A stretch of DNA of 64,000 nt from Muraenolepis orangiensis (GCA_027704905.1 CM051018.1:25409882-25473881), one strand, 5' to 3'. Counted from the stretch's first letter, positions 11,936 through 47,387 are shown. Program-made: numbers and translations. The notes: generated by a model from the sequence alone, not told the origin.

Positions 11936-12345
11936 CCAGGTCAGGTACCAGGCTGGGTACCAGGCTGGGTACCAGGCTGGGTACCAGGCGGTGTACCAGG
12001 CTGGGTACCAGGCGGTGTACCAGGCGGTGTAGCAGGCGGTGTACCAGGCTGGGTACCAGGCTGGGTACCAGGCTGGGTAGCAAGCTGGGTACCAGGCTGG
12101 GTACCAGGCTGGGTACCAGGTCAGGTACCAGGTGGTGTACCAGGCTGGGTACCAGGTCAGGTACCAGGCGGTGTACCAGGCTGGGTACCAGGTCAGGTAC
12201 CAGGCGGTGTACCAGGCGGTGTACCAGGCTGGGTACCAGGTCAGGTACCAGGCGGTGTACCAGGCTGGGTACCAGGCGGTGTACCAGGCTGGGTACCAGG
12301 CGGTGTACCAGGCTGGGTACCAGACTGGGTACCAGGGCAGGGAAG
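11936..12345. repeat. 12-bp minisatellite (GGTACCAGGCTG), about 34 copies
   Basis: Tandem 12-mers GGTACCAGGCTG, GGTACCAGGTCA and TGTACCAGGCGG. The variants recur in ordered groups, so the true repeat is a multiple of 12. The palindrome GGTACC recurs throughout. All frames are open by arithmetic (12 = 4 codons), which explains the Val-Pro-Gly repeat frames on both strands. Confidence 0.95.
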
Positions 12346-12660
12346 GTTTCGGGTAACATATTAGGTTACAGCCCAGGAGGGAAGGCCACGCCGCACACAG
12401 TCAGTCACTTCTACTCTTTGAAAGGTTGATTGCATCACAGCGCTGCCCGACACCGGAGGAAGAGAACTGCATTGAAGCCCAGCAGCGACTGGATGGCTCC
12501 CTAGGACCATGGGGGAGGATGAGGTCGTGTTTCTCAGGCAGACTAAAGGACTTGGAAAGTACATATTCCACTTCCAAGTTTTGTGTTCTGGCACCATATG
12601 CTGGGGTCTCTTCCGGATAGCTGGAGAAGACCACTGTTAATAAACTTTTAACGACCTGAT
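12346..12660 (+). other. possible terminal exon or processed transcript end; unidentified
   Basis: After the 12-bp array comes a non-repetitive stretch with an acceptor-like TTAGGTTACAG ending at about 12370. It carries a frame at 12426-12620 of 64 codons that I do not recognise, and a canonical AATAAA at 12639-12644. This could be the last exon of a lncRNA or unknown gene, or chance. Confidence 0.2.
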
Positions 12661-12781
12661 TACTGGCGTTGATTGAACCAAAACACTGAGATGTGTAAAT
12701 GCTGGACTTCCACTGAATTAAGAGACAGACTTTTGAAAAGCTTCTCTGCAGTCACAGGCGTAGAACAGAAAGCTACACATT

Positions 12782-12801
12782 CCACACACACGCACACAAA
12801 G

Positions 12802-12834
<33 letters not shown>

Positions 12835-12855
12835 CACACACACACGCACACAAAG

Positions 12856-12887
<32 letters not shown>

Positions 12888-12892
12888 ACAAA

Positions 12893-12933
<41 letters not shown>

Positions 12934-12973
12934 ACAAAGACACACACACACACACACACAAAGACACCCACAC

Positions 12974-13004
<31 letters not shown>

Positions 13005-13045
13005 AAAGACACCCCCCCCCCACACACACACACACACACACTCAC
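12782..13045. repeat. (CA)n / AAAGACAC / poly-C compound microsatellite
   Basis: CA runs interrupted by CACAAAGACACA at several points and by two C-rich tracts near 12975 and 13010. The His/Thr and Cys/Val frames are artefacts. Confidence 0.95.
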
Positions 13046-13117
13046 ATGTGCTGATGAACAAAGACTTGTTGTAAAAGGGGGTATGGATCCTTTTGATAGA
13101 AATGTACACAGATAAGT

Positions 13118-13125
13118 TAGGTGGA

Positions 13126-13158
<33 letters not shown>
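13118..13158. repeat. (AT)n microsatellite
   Basis: About 18 AT dinucleotides flanked by GATCTAT on the left and its mirror TAGATC on the right, so the whole tract is palindromic. Confidence 0.9.
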
Positions 13159-13159
<1 letters not shown>

Positions 13160-13344
13160 TCAGACCTTTGTTCAGTTGAACTTGTGTCCTTCCAGACTGA
13201 GTGACAGAAGGTAAAGAGAGAGAAGCACTTTTTATTGATTTATTCCAGTGGCTAATTACACACAGAAGTCACCTGTGCTAATTGGAATTTGACAGGAGAT
13301 TTCTCAGGATGTATGGGTTTGTGTTTTTTAATGAATATGGTAAA

Positions 13345-13800
13345 TATAAAGGATGGGTAATTTAAAAACATCTACATTACTCGCAAATGGAGGATCTCGT
13401 CGGCTTCGTTCGGTGGATATATTCTTATTGACTATTCCAAAAGTCCGTACCGAACTGGGAAAAAGGGTATTTAGCTCCGCTGCTCCTCTGGCCTGGAACC
13501 AGCTGAACAATGAGCTGAACCTCAGAGAGCCCATCTCCTCCACAGCTTACAGCTTACAGCTTGATGACATGAAATCAGAATGTGCCTGTGCTTTGATTCG
13601 TTATGTTATGGTTGTGATTGTGTTATGGTTGTGATTGTGTTATGGTTGTGATTGTGTTATGGTTGTGATTGTGTTATGGTTGTGATTGTGTTATGGTTGT
13701 GATTGTATTTTGTGCTGCTGCCTGTCTTGGCCAGGACTCTCTTGTAAAAGAGATTTACTAGTACTAGTTAAATAAAGGTTAAATTAAAAAAACAAATAAA
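13345..13800 (+). mobile_element. LINE 3' end (Rex1/CR1-like), with internal 18-bp repeat
   Basis: A plus-strand frame at 13353-13580 ends with LGKRVFSSAAPLAWNQLNNE, the conserved C-terminus of LINE reverse transcriptases. Next come six copies of GTTATGGTTGTGATTGTG (13606-13712), then the tail CTGCCTGTCTTGGCCAGGAC and TTAAATAAAGGTTAAATTAA. This tail occurs widely in fish genomes. 5'-truncated copy. Confidence 0.75.
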
Positions 13801-14832
13801 TAAAAAAGGTTTTGTGCTGTCAGCTGTGGTCTACTGTGTGACAAGACATGCAGCCGTTACTTGGTAGCTGTTCATAAGTGGACAGAATTATGATCCCATT
13901 CTCCTTCTCCCCACTCCCCTCTGAACGCATCTCCAAAGAACACACTTCCAAACACACGGGGACGTCCATGAAGACTCAAAGCCTCTTGATTTTCTATAGC
14001 TCCATCCTGCTCAGCCTTCTGGTGAGAATCAGAATCTTGTCTTCAACTGTGATTTCTCTTGTCTCTTTGTCTATATATTCCAGTCCGTCAGTTCTGTGTC
14101 CAAAGGGAGTGGACCTGCAAGCGTACTGCAGAGAGACAACTAGAGAGAGCTGGTACAACTTCAGGTTCCTGTAGAGGCTCTGTCAGGGGGGCCAGAGAAA
14201 AACCACAACCAGGTAGTAAATGATGCTTGGAAGAAGCAGAAGCAGAAGCAGAAGCAGAAGCAGAAGAAGCAGAAGCAGAAGAAGAAGCAGCTCAGTGTGT
14301 GTGAGAGGGATTCTCTTCTTGTCCGACCTCTGACTCCAATATACCGCCAAGGACGTACGTTGGTGTGAAGGACCATTACTAATGGTGGTGCTTCACTATC
14401 TCATGTCTCAAATGCTCATATCTCAAATGCTAATGCCATACATTCAAAATGCTAAAAATATAATCCATACTGGATATATTCTAGGATAGTGTTTATTCTG
14501 TGCAGTGTAATATAGTACACACTGTGTGTCTGGATATGTGTTAATGTTTCTAAATGTGAAGCCCAGTATCTCCTCTCTGAGTGTGAAGAGTGTGATGAGG
14601 AGGAGGAGGAGGAAGAGGAAGAGCACTAGACGCTACACGTGGTTATCTGCCGCTTTACGCCCAGCAGGCAGACGGCCTCTCAGCTTGACATGAGTCTCCT
14701 TATCCCCACCGTGGAGATAAGGGAAGGATGACTTGACACTGATCTAAACTATGACGGGGTTAGCTTCCTCATTATCTAACAACACGTCAGCTCCAGACCA
14801 GCATTGGAATGGAGATGTATGCAGTAGATCAG
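13801..14832. other. intergenic, no gene recognised
   Basis: I see no coding exon. The stretch contains an (AGAAGC)n tract at 14226-14290 and a GGA/AGG-rich patch near 14595-14625. Short frames here do not resemble known proteins. Confidence 0.4.
14226..14290. repeat. (AGAAGC)n hexanucleotide repeat
   Basis: About ten AGAAGC units with some AGAAGA slips. On the minus strand it reads as a Phe/Cys repeat, which is an artefact. Confidence 0.9.
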
Positions 14833-15239
14833 TCAAGTCAAGTTTATTGTCACTTCACAGTTTACACAAGTATAAAGCAGTGAGTGAAAATCGTATGTGA
14901 ATACCCGACGACAGACAGCAGTTATAAAAATAAGATCAAATAGAATAAAACAGAATAGAATAAAAGTGCAATTTATAAAATGCAAAATATCGGCACAAAA
15001 AAAGAGCGATATGTATATATAAATCAATGTAATAAAATGTACATTGTTATATGCTATACGCCCTTGTTCAGCAGCCTGATGGCCTGACTGTGGAAGCTGT
15101 CTCTGAGTCTATTTGTACGGCACTTGATACTGAGGTATCGCCTGCCTGACGGTAACAGTGAGTACAGTTGGTGGCTGGTGGGCAATGTCTTAGAAGTAGT
15201 AGGACTATGGTCTGGTAATGTGAGAATCAGTGGGCTCAT
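14833..15239 (-). mobile_element. LINE 3' fragment
   Basis: Minus strand: a frame at 15054-15239 contains LLPSGRRYLSIKCRTNRLRD and SFHSQAIRLLN, a segment at the end of a common fish LINE ORF. It is followed downstream (14833-15050) by an AT-rich 3' UTR that ends in a tail complementary to CAAGTCAAGTTTATTGTC. 5'-truncated. Confidence 0.65.
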
Positions 15240-15744
15240 GGGGTTTGATTGATAATGTGCAGATCAATTAAGAAGCAAACCAGTTCAGATCAGATCAAAG
15301 TAGGTCAAAGGTTGCACAATACCCATGCACCTGTAATGCACCTTAATGCTGCTCCCACTAAAACGTCACATTGGTTAAACGAGTGGGTGATTAGGGATGG
15401 ACGTGCAGTCCGATTTATTGGTTTCAAAATGAAATGCAAAACGTTGTGCGAGCATCCTAATTGATAAGTAATGGTTTGCTTTAAGGGATGTTTCGTCGTG
15501 TGGTTTAGGGTTATGCATTATGGGAATGATTCCAATCCCAGCAGTAAGGCGTCGGTGGAGTGTGTTGTGGAGAGGGTCTAGTGTCTTCTTTTACTATAAG
15601 CATTAGCCTACTGCCATCTTAGGTAGGTCATAACCTTAATCACAAATAACACCACCTTATCTGATCACCTCAACCTCCCAAACCAAAGAGACACATCCCA
15701 CTGAATCATGACATCACACTGATGTGTACACCAAGTAGCCTGTA
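15240..15744. other. intergenic, nothing recognised
   Basis: No repeat array, no coding exon and no RNA gene was visible to me. Confidence 0.4.
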
Positions 15745-16341
15745 GTAGGACTAGATATAGGACTAGATATAGGACTATATAGAGGACTAGATAGAGGACT
15801 AGATATAGGACTAGATAGAGGACTAGATAGAGGACTAGATATAGGACTAGATAGAGGACTAGATCATAGGACTAGATATAGGACTAGACAGGACTAGATA
15901 GAGGACTAGACAGGACTAGATAGAGGACTAGACAGGACTAGATAGAGTACTAGACAGGACTAGATATAGGACTAGATATAGGACTAGATAGAGGACTAGA
16001 TAGAGGACTAGATAGAGGTCTAGACAGGACTAGATAGAGGACGAGACAGGACTAGATAGAGGACTAGATAGAGGACTAGATAGAGGACGAGACAGGACTA
16101 GATATAGGACTAGATAGAGGGCGAGATAGAGGACTAGATAGAGGACTAGATAGAGGACTAGACAGGACTAGATAGAGGGCTAGATATAGGACTAGATCAT
16201 AGGACTAGATAGAGGACTAGTCAGGACTAGATAGAGGACTAGATACAGGACTAGATCATAGGACTAGATAGAGGACTAGATCATAGGACTAGAAAGAGGA
16301 CTAGTCAGGACTAGAAAGAGGACTAGTCAGGACTAGATAGA
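15745..16341. repeat. minisatellite built on AGGACTAGATAG
   Basis: About 50 copies of a 10-14 bp motif, AGGACTAGATAG / AGGACTAGATAT / AGGACTAGAC, in irregular order. Each copy contains the palindrome CTAG. Stop codons (TAG) are frequent in all plus frames, so it is not coding. Confidence 0.95.
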
Positions 16342-16464
16342 CACGTATCTTATTTGTTGGAACCATCACATATTGAGGTTTTTTTCTCATGACACGAATT
16401 ACCACGGCTCGGTTATCAAGCGAGTTGAAACCAATGTTTAATCAATGTAAAGACTAATTAAGAC

Positions 16465-16556
16465 TCTATATATATCTATATAGATATATATATCTATATA
16501 GATATAGATATAGATATAACTATATCTATACCTATATCGATATATCTATATATGAC
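16465..16556. repeat. TATA/GATA palindromic microsatellite
   Basis: TATATATCTATATAGATATA and related blocks. The tract is made of nested palindromes and could extrude as a cruciform. Confidence 0.85.
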
Positions 16557-19026
<2,470 letters not shown>

Positions 19027-19790
19027 GGTCACCCATCCTGTTTGAGATGTTCAGGATGGATAGGATTTCAAGGCGTGGTCATGGAGGGGAGGGGTTTCAG
19101 TATGGTGGGCTCAGGATTGGGTCTCGCTGTTTGGAGATGATGTGGTCCTGCTTGGGTCATCAGTAGGTGACCTTCAGCACTCACTGGATCGGTTAGCAGC
19201 ACAGTGTGAAGCAGCTGGGATGAGGATCAGGACCTCCAAATCTGAGGCCATGGTTCTCAGCAGGAAACCGATGGATTGTCTACTCCAAGTAGGGAGGGAG
19301 TCCTTATCCCAAGTGAAGGAGTATCTTGTGAAGGAGTCTTGTTCTCCAGTGAGGGGAGGATGGAGCGTGAGATTGACAGGAGAATAGGTGCAGCGGGAGC
19401 GGTATTGGGTGCACTTTACCGCACCGTTGTGACCAAAAGAGAGCTGAGCCAGAAGGCAAAGCTCTCCATCTACTGGTCAGTCTTCGTTCCTACCCTCACC
19501 TATGGTCAGGAGGACCAGATCGAGGATACAAGCTGCCAAAATGAGTTTCCTCAGAAGGGTAGCTGGCATCTCCCTTAGGGTGAGAAGCTCATCTCCCTTA
19601 GGGATAGTGTGAGAAGATCATCTCCCTTAGGGATCGGGTGAGAAGATCATCTCCCTTAGGGATAGGGTGAGAAGATCATCCCAGTCAGAGCTAGTCCATG
19701 TTGCCAGGGAGAGGGACGTTTGAAGTCCCCTGCTGAAGCTGCTACCTCCGCGAGCAGACCCGGAGAAGCGGTAGACGATGGATGGATGAT
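19027..19790 (+). mobile_element. 5'-truncated LINE copy, same family as 204-3078
   Basis: Plus strand. It aligns by eye with the last quarter of the element at 204-3078: TCACCCATCCTGTTTG, then GGAGATGATGTGGTCCTG (active site, FGDD instead of FADD), RTSKSEAMVLSR, then the AKLSIYWSVFVPTLTYG segment. It ends in GATGGATGGATG. It carries a tandem duplication of a block around ATCTCCCTTAGGGATAGGGT at 19580-19680 and several frame breaks. Confidence 0.85.
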
Positions 19791-20124
19791 TTGATAAACT
19801 GCATACAATAACAATGTAGATTGTAATCCATAGTTAGGCCCAGCGTCAGAAACGGGCTATGTGCCAAAAGGCTGTGAGCTGTCCAACCTTAAGGGGGTGG
19901 GGGGTGAGGAAGCCTGAGGACTGATATTACAATGAGGACGTCACCATTCCAATAGTGAACCGTAAAAGACAGCTCTGTATTAGTGGTTTTGCAGCCATGA
20001 TATTTTCCAACGACCCAATTTGAATGGACTAGCAAAACAGGCTATACATAAACTCAATTGGTTGAAGAAATACAAAATGTTCAAATAGAAATCACTGAAA
20101 AAACATTCATGGAAACAAACTTAA
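19791..20124. other. intergenic, nothing recognised
   Basis: AT-rich sequence downstream of the proposed zfand4 polyadenylation site. No feature seen. Confidence 0.35.
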
Positions 20125-20130
20125 TTTATT
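20125..20130 (-). terminator. candidate zfand4 polyadenylation signal
   Basis: Minus-strand AATAAA, about 1.2 kb downstream of the zfand4 stop. I chose it because it was the first canonical hexamer I found on that strand after the stop. Variants closer in were not excluded. Confidence 0.3.
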
Positions 20131-20862
20131 AGATCAAACTTCTGTACTTAATGATAATAGATAATAGATAATAGAGCACTTAAAGGATTTTGCAATAAAA
20201 GCTGCACAATAATAATTAATAAAAACAAAGAAATTACAAAAGATTTGATGGCAACCACCTTTCTGAAGCTACATGAAGAGCTAAGCTGCCCTCTCATTCT
20301 AGAATCCTCTCCTCAACCACAAGCTCCTCATCCACAGACACACAGATTGCATAATTGCCATTTTAAAACATGGTGATTTTAAAACAGTTGGTAGTGAAAG
20401 CTGTTGAAGCCAGTGTGTGTGTTTGAGTCTGTATAATAAAAGGGGGAAAACATGTGATTATAAAACTTGAGGAAATATATAGTTTCGACACTTCATAACA
20501 AAAGACAAACATGGAAATGTAGGAGGCGTCTCACACCCTAAGGTATAAATAGAATTCTAAAGTGCATCTCAGACATGAACAGGAATCACAGTCTTATTCA
20601 GGACACACATGTGGAAACAGACCAACAGAAGAGGAGAAACGTGCAATACTCTTTTTGTACGTGCACACGTGAGTGTCTTTATGCTACTGAGGGAGAAACA
20701 CGTCTTCTTCACAGCATAGTCTGATAGTTCTGTGCCCTCAAGACACTCTTCATTTCTCATACTTGGCTGCTTTTGCTTTTCTGCTTCACCTTCAAAGCAG
20801 ATCCAGGTGTTGAAGGCTCAGGGTGTGAAGCTCTTTAGACCATCATGTTCAACCTTCCCTTG

Positions 20863-21350
20863 GGGGGGGGGGGGGGGGGGGTCTTCTCTAGATCTTGGTC
20901 ACCTGTAGGTTTGTTGGGGGGGGTCTCAGCTCTAGATCTTGGTCACCTGTAGGTTTGTTGGGGGGGTCTCAGCTCTAGATCTTGGTCACCTGTAGGTTTG
21001 TTGGGGGGGGTCTCAGCTCTAGATCTTGGTCACCTGTAGGTTTGTTGGGGGGGGTCTCAGCTCTAGATCTTAGTCACCTGTAGGTTTGTTGGGGGGGGTC
21101 TCAGCTCTAGATCTTAGTCACCTGTAGGTTTGTTGGGGGGGTCTCAGCTCTAGATCTTGGTCATCTGTAGACTTGTTGGGGGGGGGGGGTCTCAGCTCTA
21201 GATCTTGGTCACCTGTAGGTTTGTTGGGGGGGGTCTCAGCTCTAGATCTTAGTCACCTGTAGGTTTGTTGGGGGGGTCTCAGCTCTAGATCTTGGTCATC
21301 TGTAGACTTGTTGGGGGGGGGGGGGGGTCTCAGCTCTAGATCTTGGTCAC
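20863..21350 (-). repeat. zfand4 3'-UTR minisatellite, about 43-bp unit, about 11 copies
   Basis: The unit on the plus strand reads CTCAGCTCTAGATCTTGGTC then ACCTGTAGGTTTGTTG plus a G run of 5-18. On the minus strand each unit contains CCAAGATCTAGAGC, which is the same sequence as the last zfand4 codons and stop (AAG ATC TAG) at 21362-21370. The array starts about ten bases after the stop, so it lies in the 3' UTR. Confidence 0.9.
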
Positions 21351-21361
21351 CTGTAGGTGCT

Positions 21362-30577
<9,216 letters not shown>

Positions 30578-31284
30578 CTTGTCTGGAGGTGGGGGGGGGG
30601 GGGGGGTGAGAGGGTGAGAGGGGGCTTTAGGGCGACGTGAGCTGGCAGGCTGCCCCAGGAGGAAGAAGACAGAAACCTGGATACGGTCAGGCATCGTGTA
30701 GGACGACCACAGCTGGATTCAAAAGAGCATGATTTATTTTTAAACACACTTTCAGTTCCTAAATGTTGTGATTAATAGCGGGTTGTCTGGTCAATGGGTA
30801 TTCAATTAAAAGAGCAGAGGCAGATGTAACAGCATGATCAAAAGCTTCTGATCCGATACAAACAGCCCATTGTACATTCCTAACGCTCCTAGACCCTCAA
30901 CACGGCAAAGAAAAGGCGTATTGGGCAATTGGATATGAATCGAATGTCATCAAAGCCCGTAAGTATCAGGTGTAAAAAGGGTGTAAGTGTAATTCAGGTT
31001 CACTTCATGCATTTGTTTGGAGGCTACAACAATTATTACCATACAATAATGGTTAAAATGAACAATCAGCGCAAATAATTGAATTTAGAAGCAAGTTGTT
31101 GAGGCTTCTAAATTCAATCAACATTATTCATTGGGGATATTTTTTGTTTTTAGATTGGGGGAGATAACTTGGGTGACTTTATTTGTGATAATTGACACAA
31201 TAACTGGACATAATCTATTCCTCTTATCACGCATGGCCTATTGAAAAATAAAGACAAACAGATTGGAGAAGGTTTTCGACCAGG

Positions 31285-31357
31285 GGAAGACACCTGTCAC
31301 ACCTGTCACACCTGTCACACCTGTCACACCTGTCACACCTGTCACACCTGTCACACG
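31285..31357. repeat. 9-bp repeat CACCTGTCA, 8 copies
   Basis: Perfect tandem 9-mers in zfand4 intron 1. Each copy includes an E-box core CACCTG, though I give that no regulatory weight. Confidence 0.92.
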
Positions 31358-31496
31358 TGTTGTTGACGACAGAGAACACGACACAAGGAATACAATCTGG
31401 TACAAGAACATCTCGTTAAAGCAGAGCAAATCCCGTCCAACTCAAGACACCCGGGACGTGTTTTAACAAGATAGCATAACGCTCCCTTACCAGCGG

Positions 31497-31830
31497 CTCA
31501 GAGACCGACCCACTACCGACCACCGGCCCACTACCGACCACCGGCCCACTACCGACCACCGGCCCACTACCGACCACCGGCCGACCCCCGGCCCACTACC
31601 GACCCCCGGCCCACTACCGACCACCGACCGACCACCGGCCCACTACCGACCCCCGGCCCACTACCGACCACCGGCCCACTACCGACCACCGGCCGACCCC
31701 CGGCCCACTACCGACCCCCGGCCCACTACCGACCACCGACCGACCACCAGCCCACTACCGACCACCGACCCCCGGCCCACTACAGACCACCGGCCGACCA
31801 CCGGCCCACTACCGACCACCGGCCCAACTA
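31497..31830. repeat. 18-bp minisatellite (CCCACTACCGACCACCGG)
   Basis: About 18 copies, C-rich on the plus strand, with CCGACC shortened variants. It ends about 22 bp from the donor of the proposed zfand4 5' noncoding exon. Confidence 0.93.
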
Positions 31831-31852
31831 CTCAAACAATGGCTGACGTTAC

Positions 31853-31990
31853 CTTGGTTTTCTCCCCCGGTGGGTAGCTAGCCTGCTAGCCTCGTCCGCC
31901 CGGTCCCTCTCAGACTACCGGGTGAAGGGTGACGGGGTGAAGGGTGACGGGGTGAAGGTGAAGGGGTGCTCCAGCCCGTCCGCCATTTAG
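31853..31990 (-). other. zfand4: proposed zfand4 5' noncoding exon with a short upstream ORF
   Basis: On the minus strand a GC-rich stretch ends in ACCAAG-GTAACG (donor at 31852/31853). The next acceptor, CCTCCAG at about 30583, gives ACAAG-ATG, so the first exon would be noncoding. It contains an ATG at 31987 (context CTAAATGG) that opens a 20-codon frame, MADGLEHPFTFTPSPFT..., and stops before the donor. The transcription start is not defined. The CpG-rich 31850-32130 is the likely promoter. Confidence 0.45.
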
Positions 31991-32244
31991 TTGTGTTTCA
32001 CATCACCCCAAAACGCAGCAGTGACGGTATGTCGCTTTAGGAGCCATCGCACCTGTCGCTGGGAGGACCAAACATTGGTGACGTCACTGACAACAAAGAC
32101 ACAGCTCGACGTCACCAGGAGGGAGGGGCTTCCAGGGGTCCAATCAGCGCGCAGACACTCCAATACTCACCGTGGTCAAATATCATTTTCTTTCTTTAAG
32201 GGAAAGTATGAATGCGTGGAAATCAAATGCATATTAGACGTGGC

Positions 32245-32790
32245 CAGTGCTTAAATAGTGAACTGTCACTTTAAGAGAATGTACAGGACCCAGAGGTTTA
32301 AATAGTGAACTGTCACTTTAAGAGAATGTACTGGACCCAGAGGTTTAAATAGTGAACTGTCACTTTAAAAGAATGTACAGGACCCAGAGGTTTAAATAGT
32401 GAACTGTCACTTTAAGAGAATGTACTGGACCCAGAGGTTTAAATCGTGAACTGTCACTTTAAGAGAATGTACTGGACCCAGAGGTTTAAATAGTGAACTG
32501 TCACTTTAAAAGAATGTACAGGACCCAGAGGTTTAAATCGTGAACTGTCACTTTAAGAGAATGTACTGGACCCAGAGGTTTAAATAGTGAACTGTCACTT
32601 TAAGAGAATGTACTGGACCCAGAGGTTTAAATAGTGAACTGTCACTTTAAAAGAATGTACAGGACCCAGAGGTTTAAATCGTGAACTGTCACTTTAAGAG
32701 AATGTACTGGACCCAGAGGTTTAAATGCTGTACTGTCACTTTAAGAGACGGTAGGGAAGGCCAAGGGGTTAAAATTGTGTACTATCACTT
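32245..32790. repeat. 47-bp minisatellite, about 11 copies, between washc2 and zfand4
   Basis: The unit reads TTTAAATAGTGAACTGTCAC then TTTAAGAGAATGTACTGGAC and CCAGAGG. Variants are AAGAG/AAAAG, TACTGG/TACAGG and ATAGTG/ATCGTG, alternating in a pattern. It sits just past the proposed washc2 poly(A) signal and about 250 bp upstream of the zfand4 promoter region. Confidence 0.95.
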
Positions 32791-32805
32791 TAAGATGTTC
32801 CAGTA

Positions 32806-32811
32806 TTTATT
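32806..32811 (-). terminator. candidate washc2 polyadenylation signal
   Basis: Minus-strand AATAAA about 560 bp after the washc2 stop. It is followed at once by the 47-bp array. Confidence 0.5.
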
Positions 32812-33371
32812 GGAAGAGTACAAAAAAAAAAATGAAGTAATCACACAGTTCAGCTAGCATAAAATACATATCTTTACTTAAAACGAATCTCCTTTTGTCA
32901 AAGTTAAGAAATAGGCAAATTTAGAAATAATAAAAACACTGCCATAAAGGTAGAAGCAAAGTAAACTAACACATGGATGACTATTACCACGATACGGCAC
33001 AAACGCAATGACTTGGAATCTCTCCATGGCAAAGCCAAATAAAACATTGTTTGTTAAAACAATGTTTTACTGTTAGTTTCTGCAATGAGCCAAAGCATTC
33101 GGTATGCTTGTAAAGTGCTTAAATTACAAAGTTTTTTTCCATAGCAGTTACATTCTTTGCTACGCTTCTGAGATGATTTTAAAAAGTGAGTTGGATGTGT
33201 TGATTGGAATCACTTGTGTATGCTCCATCCAAAAATATGCCAGGATATTGATCATATAAATAGTCTATAGTGCTTTGAACTCTGCTTCTTTAACCTTTTG
33301 TTGTCTTCCAAAATAGTTAGTGCACAATTGTACAAATCTACGACTGCCGGTCATCAAGATGGAGGAAACAC

Positions 33372-46062
<12,691 letters not shown>

Positions 46063-46080
46063 CTGGTTGAGGTCCAAAGA

Positions 46081-46595
46081 GAGAACCAGTGGAGAGAGAG
46101 AACCAGTGGAGAGAGAGAGAGAACCAGAGGAGAGAGAGAACCAGGAGAGAGAGAACCAGAGGAGAGAGAGAACTAGTGGAGAGAGAGAGAACCAGTGGAG
46201 AGAGAGAGAGAACCAGAGGAGAGAGAGAGAGAACCAGAGGAGAGAGAGAGAGAGAACCAGAGGAGAGAGAGAACCAGAGGAGAGAGAGAGAACCAGAGGA
46301 GAGAGAGAACCAGAGGAGAGAGAGAGAACCAGTGGAGAGAGAGAGAGAACCAGAGGAGAGAGAGAGAACCAGAGGAGAGAGAGAACCAGAGGAGAGAGAG
46401 AGAACCAGAGGAAGAGAGAACCAGTGGAGAGAGAGAGAACCAGAGGAGAGACAGGAAGAGAGAACCAGTGGAGAGAGAGAGAGAACCAGAGGAGAGAGAG
46501 AACCAGAGGAAGAGAGAACCAGAGGAAAGAGAGAACCAGTGGAAAGAGAGAACCAGTGGAAAGAGAACCAGAGGAAAGAGAGAACCAGTGGATGG
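46081..46595. repeat. 17-21-bp (GAGAGAGAACCAGAG) minisatellite beside the washc2 start codon
   Basis: About 28 copies of GAGAGAGAGAACCAGAGGA or AACCAGTGGA. On the minus strand it is a pyrimidine-rich tract (GGTTCTCTCTCTC) that ends 18 bp upstream of the first coding ATG. It may supply the polypyrimidine tract of the acceptor there. Confidence 0.95.
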
Positions 46596-46923
46596 TTAAC
46601 CTTTAGCTCCATGAACGTCACGTGACTCATCGACTCATCAGGCGCTGGTCCACTGGTTTCTATGCTAATGCTAATGCTAGGTGGACCTGTTGTGTTACCC
46701 AACTAGCACACGATGCTATTCCATCTCCGGGTTATCAGGCGGTGGTTGAACCTTATTGTTATTGTTATTTTTTATGAAACATAAACCTTGTATCTTGTCC
46801 GGTTGAGTAAGACATGCGAGCTAACGAGCTAACAGTAACCCACTAGCTCCCTGCTAAAGCCGACACATCATATACATACTCATAGATATACTAGATATAT
46901 ACTCGTATATACTCATCGATCAC

Positions 46924-47035
46924 CTGGAGGTGGCGGGTGTATTCACGAGGCAAATTGTACTGAGAAACGACGTCAAAAGAAATGGATGATGCTAAAAGTG
47001 GCCTCTTCTTCATCGGTCTTCTGACAGGTCGGCCA
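46924..47035 (-). other. washc2: proposed washc2 5' noncoding exon with an 8-codon upstream ORF
   Basis: Minus strand: ACATGGCCGACCTGTCAG opens MADLSEDR and stops; a donor CCTCCAG-GTGATC lies at 46923/46924. Joining to the exon that begins at about 46062 gives a standard noncoding-plus-coding arrangement. The transcript start was not determined. Confidence 0.4.
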
Positions 47036-47065
47036 TGTTCTGTCTGAGGTCAGCTGACCTGCACA

Positions 47066-47137
47066 GCGTTGCCTAGCGACCAGCGGGGGGCGGGGCGGAG
47101 CAGAGGATCGACCAATCGGCTCTCATATCACGTGACC
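47066..47137 (-). promoter_or_regulatory. washc2 promoter region: GC box, CCAAT box, X-box-like and CACGTG motifs
   Basis: Within 72 bp: GTTGCCTAGCGAC at 47068-47080, one mismatch from an RFX X-box; GGGGCGGGGCGG at 47086-47098 (Sp1/GC box); CCAAT at 47112-47116; TCACGTGA at 47128-47135, an E-box matching nine of ten bases of the CLEAR/TFEB palindrome GTCACGTGAC (TCACGTGAC). TATA-less and GC-rich, as expected for a housekeeping gene. Confidence 0.5.
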
Positions 47138-47204
47138 TCTTTCAAACGGAATAACCTCCGAGTTATTAGAGTTATTATTATACAGCATTAGAGGTTGTTC
47201 TCAC

Positions 47205-47314
47205 CCCTGTCTGTCTGTCTGTCCGTCCGTCCGTCTGTCCGTCCGTCTGTCGTCTGTCTGTCGTCTGTCTGTCTGTCCGTCCGTCCGTCCGTCTGTCTGT
47301 CTGTCTCTCGGTCC

Positions 47315-47387
<73 letters not shown>

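Noticed and set aside
33338..33371. Extended washc2 C-terminus to the stop at 33338
   Set aside because: That frame is shifted relative to the conserved DPLNALGG ending; counting six G residues at 33378-33383 puts TGA at 33372-33374 in the true frame.
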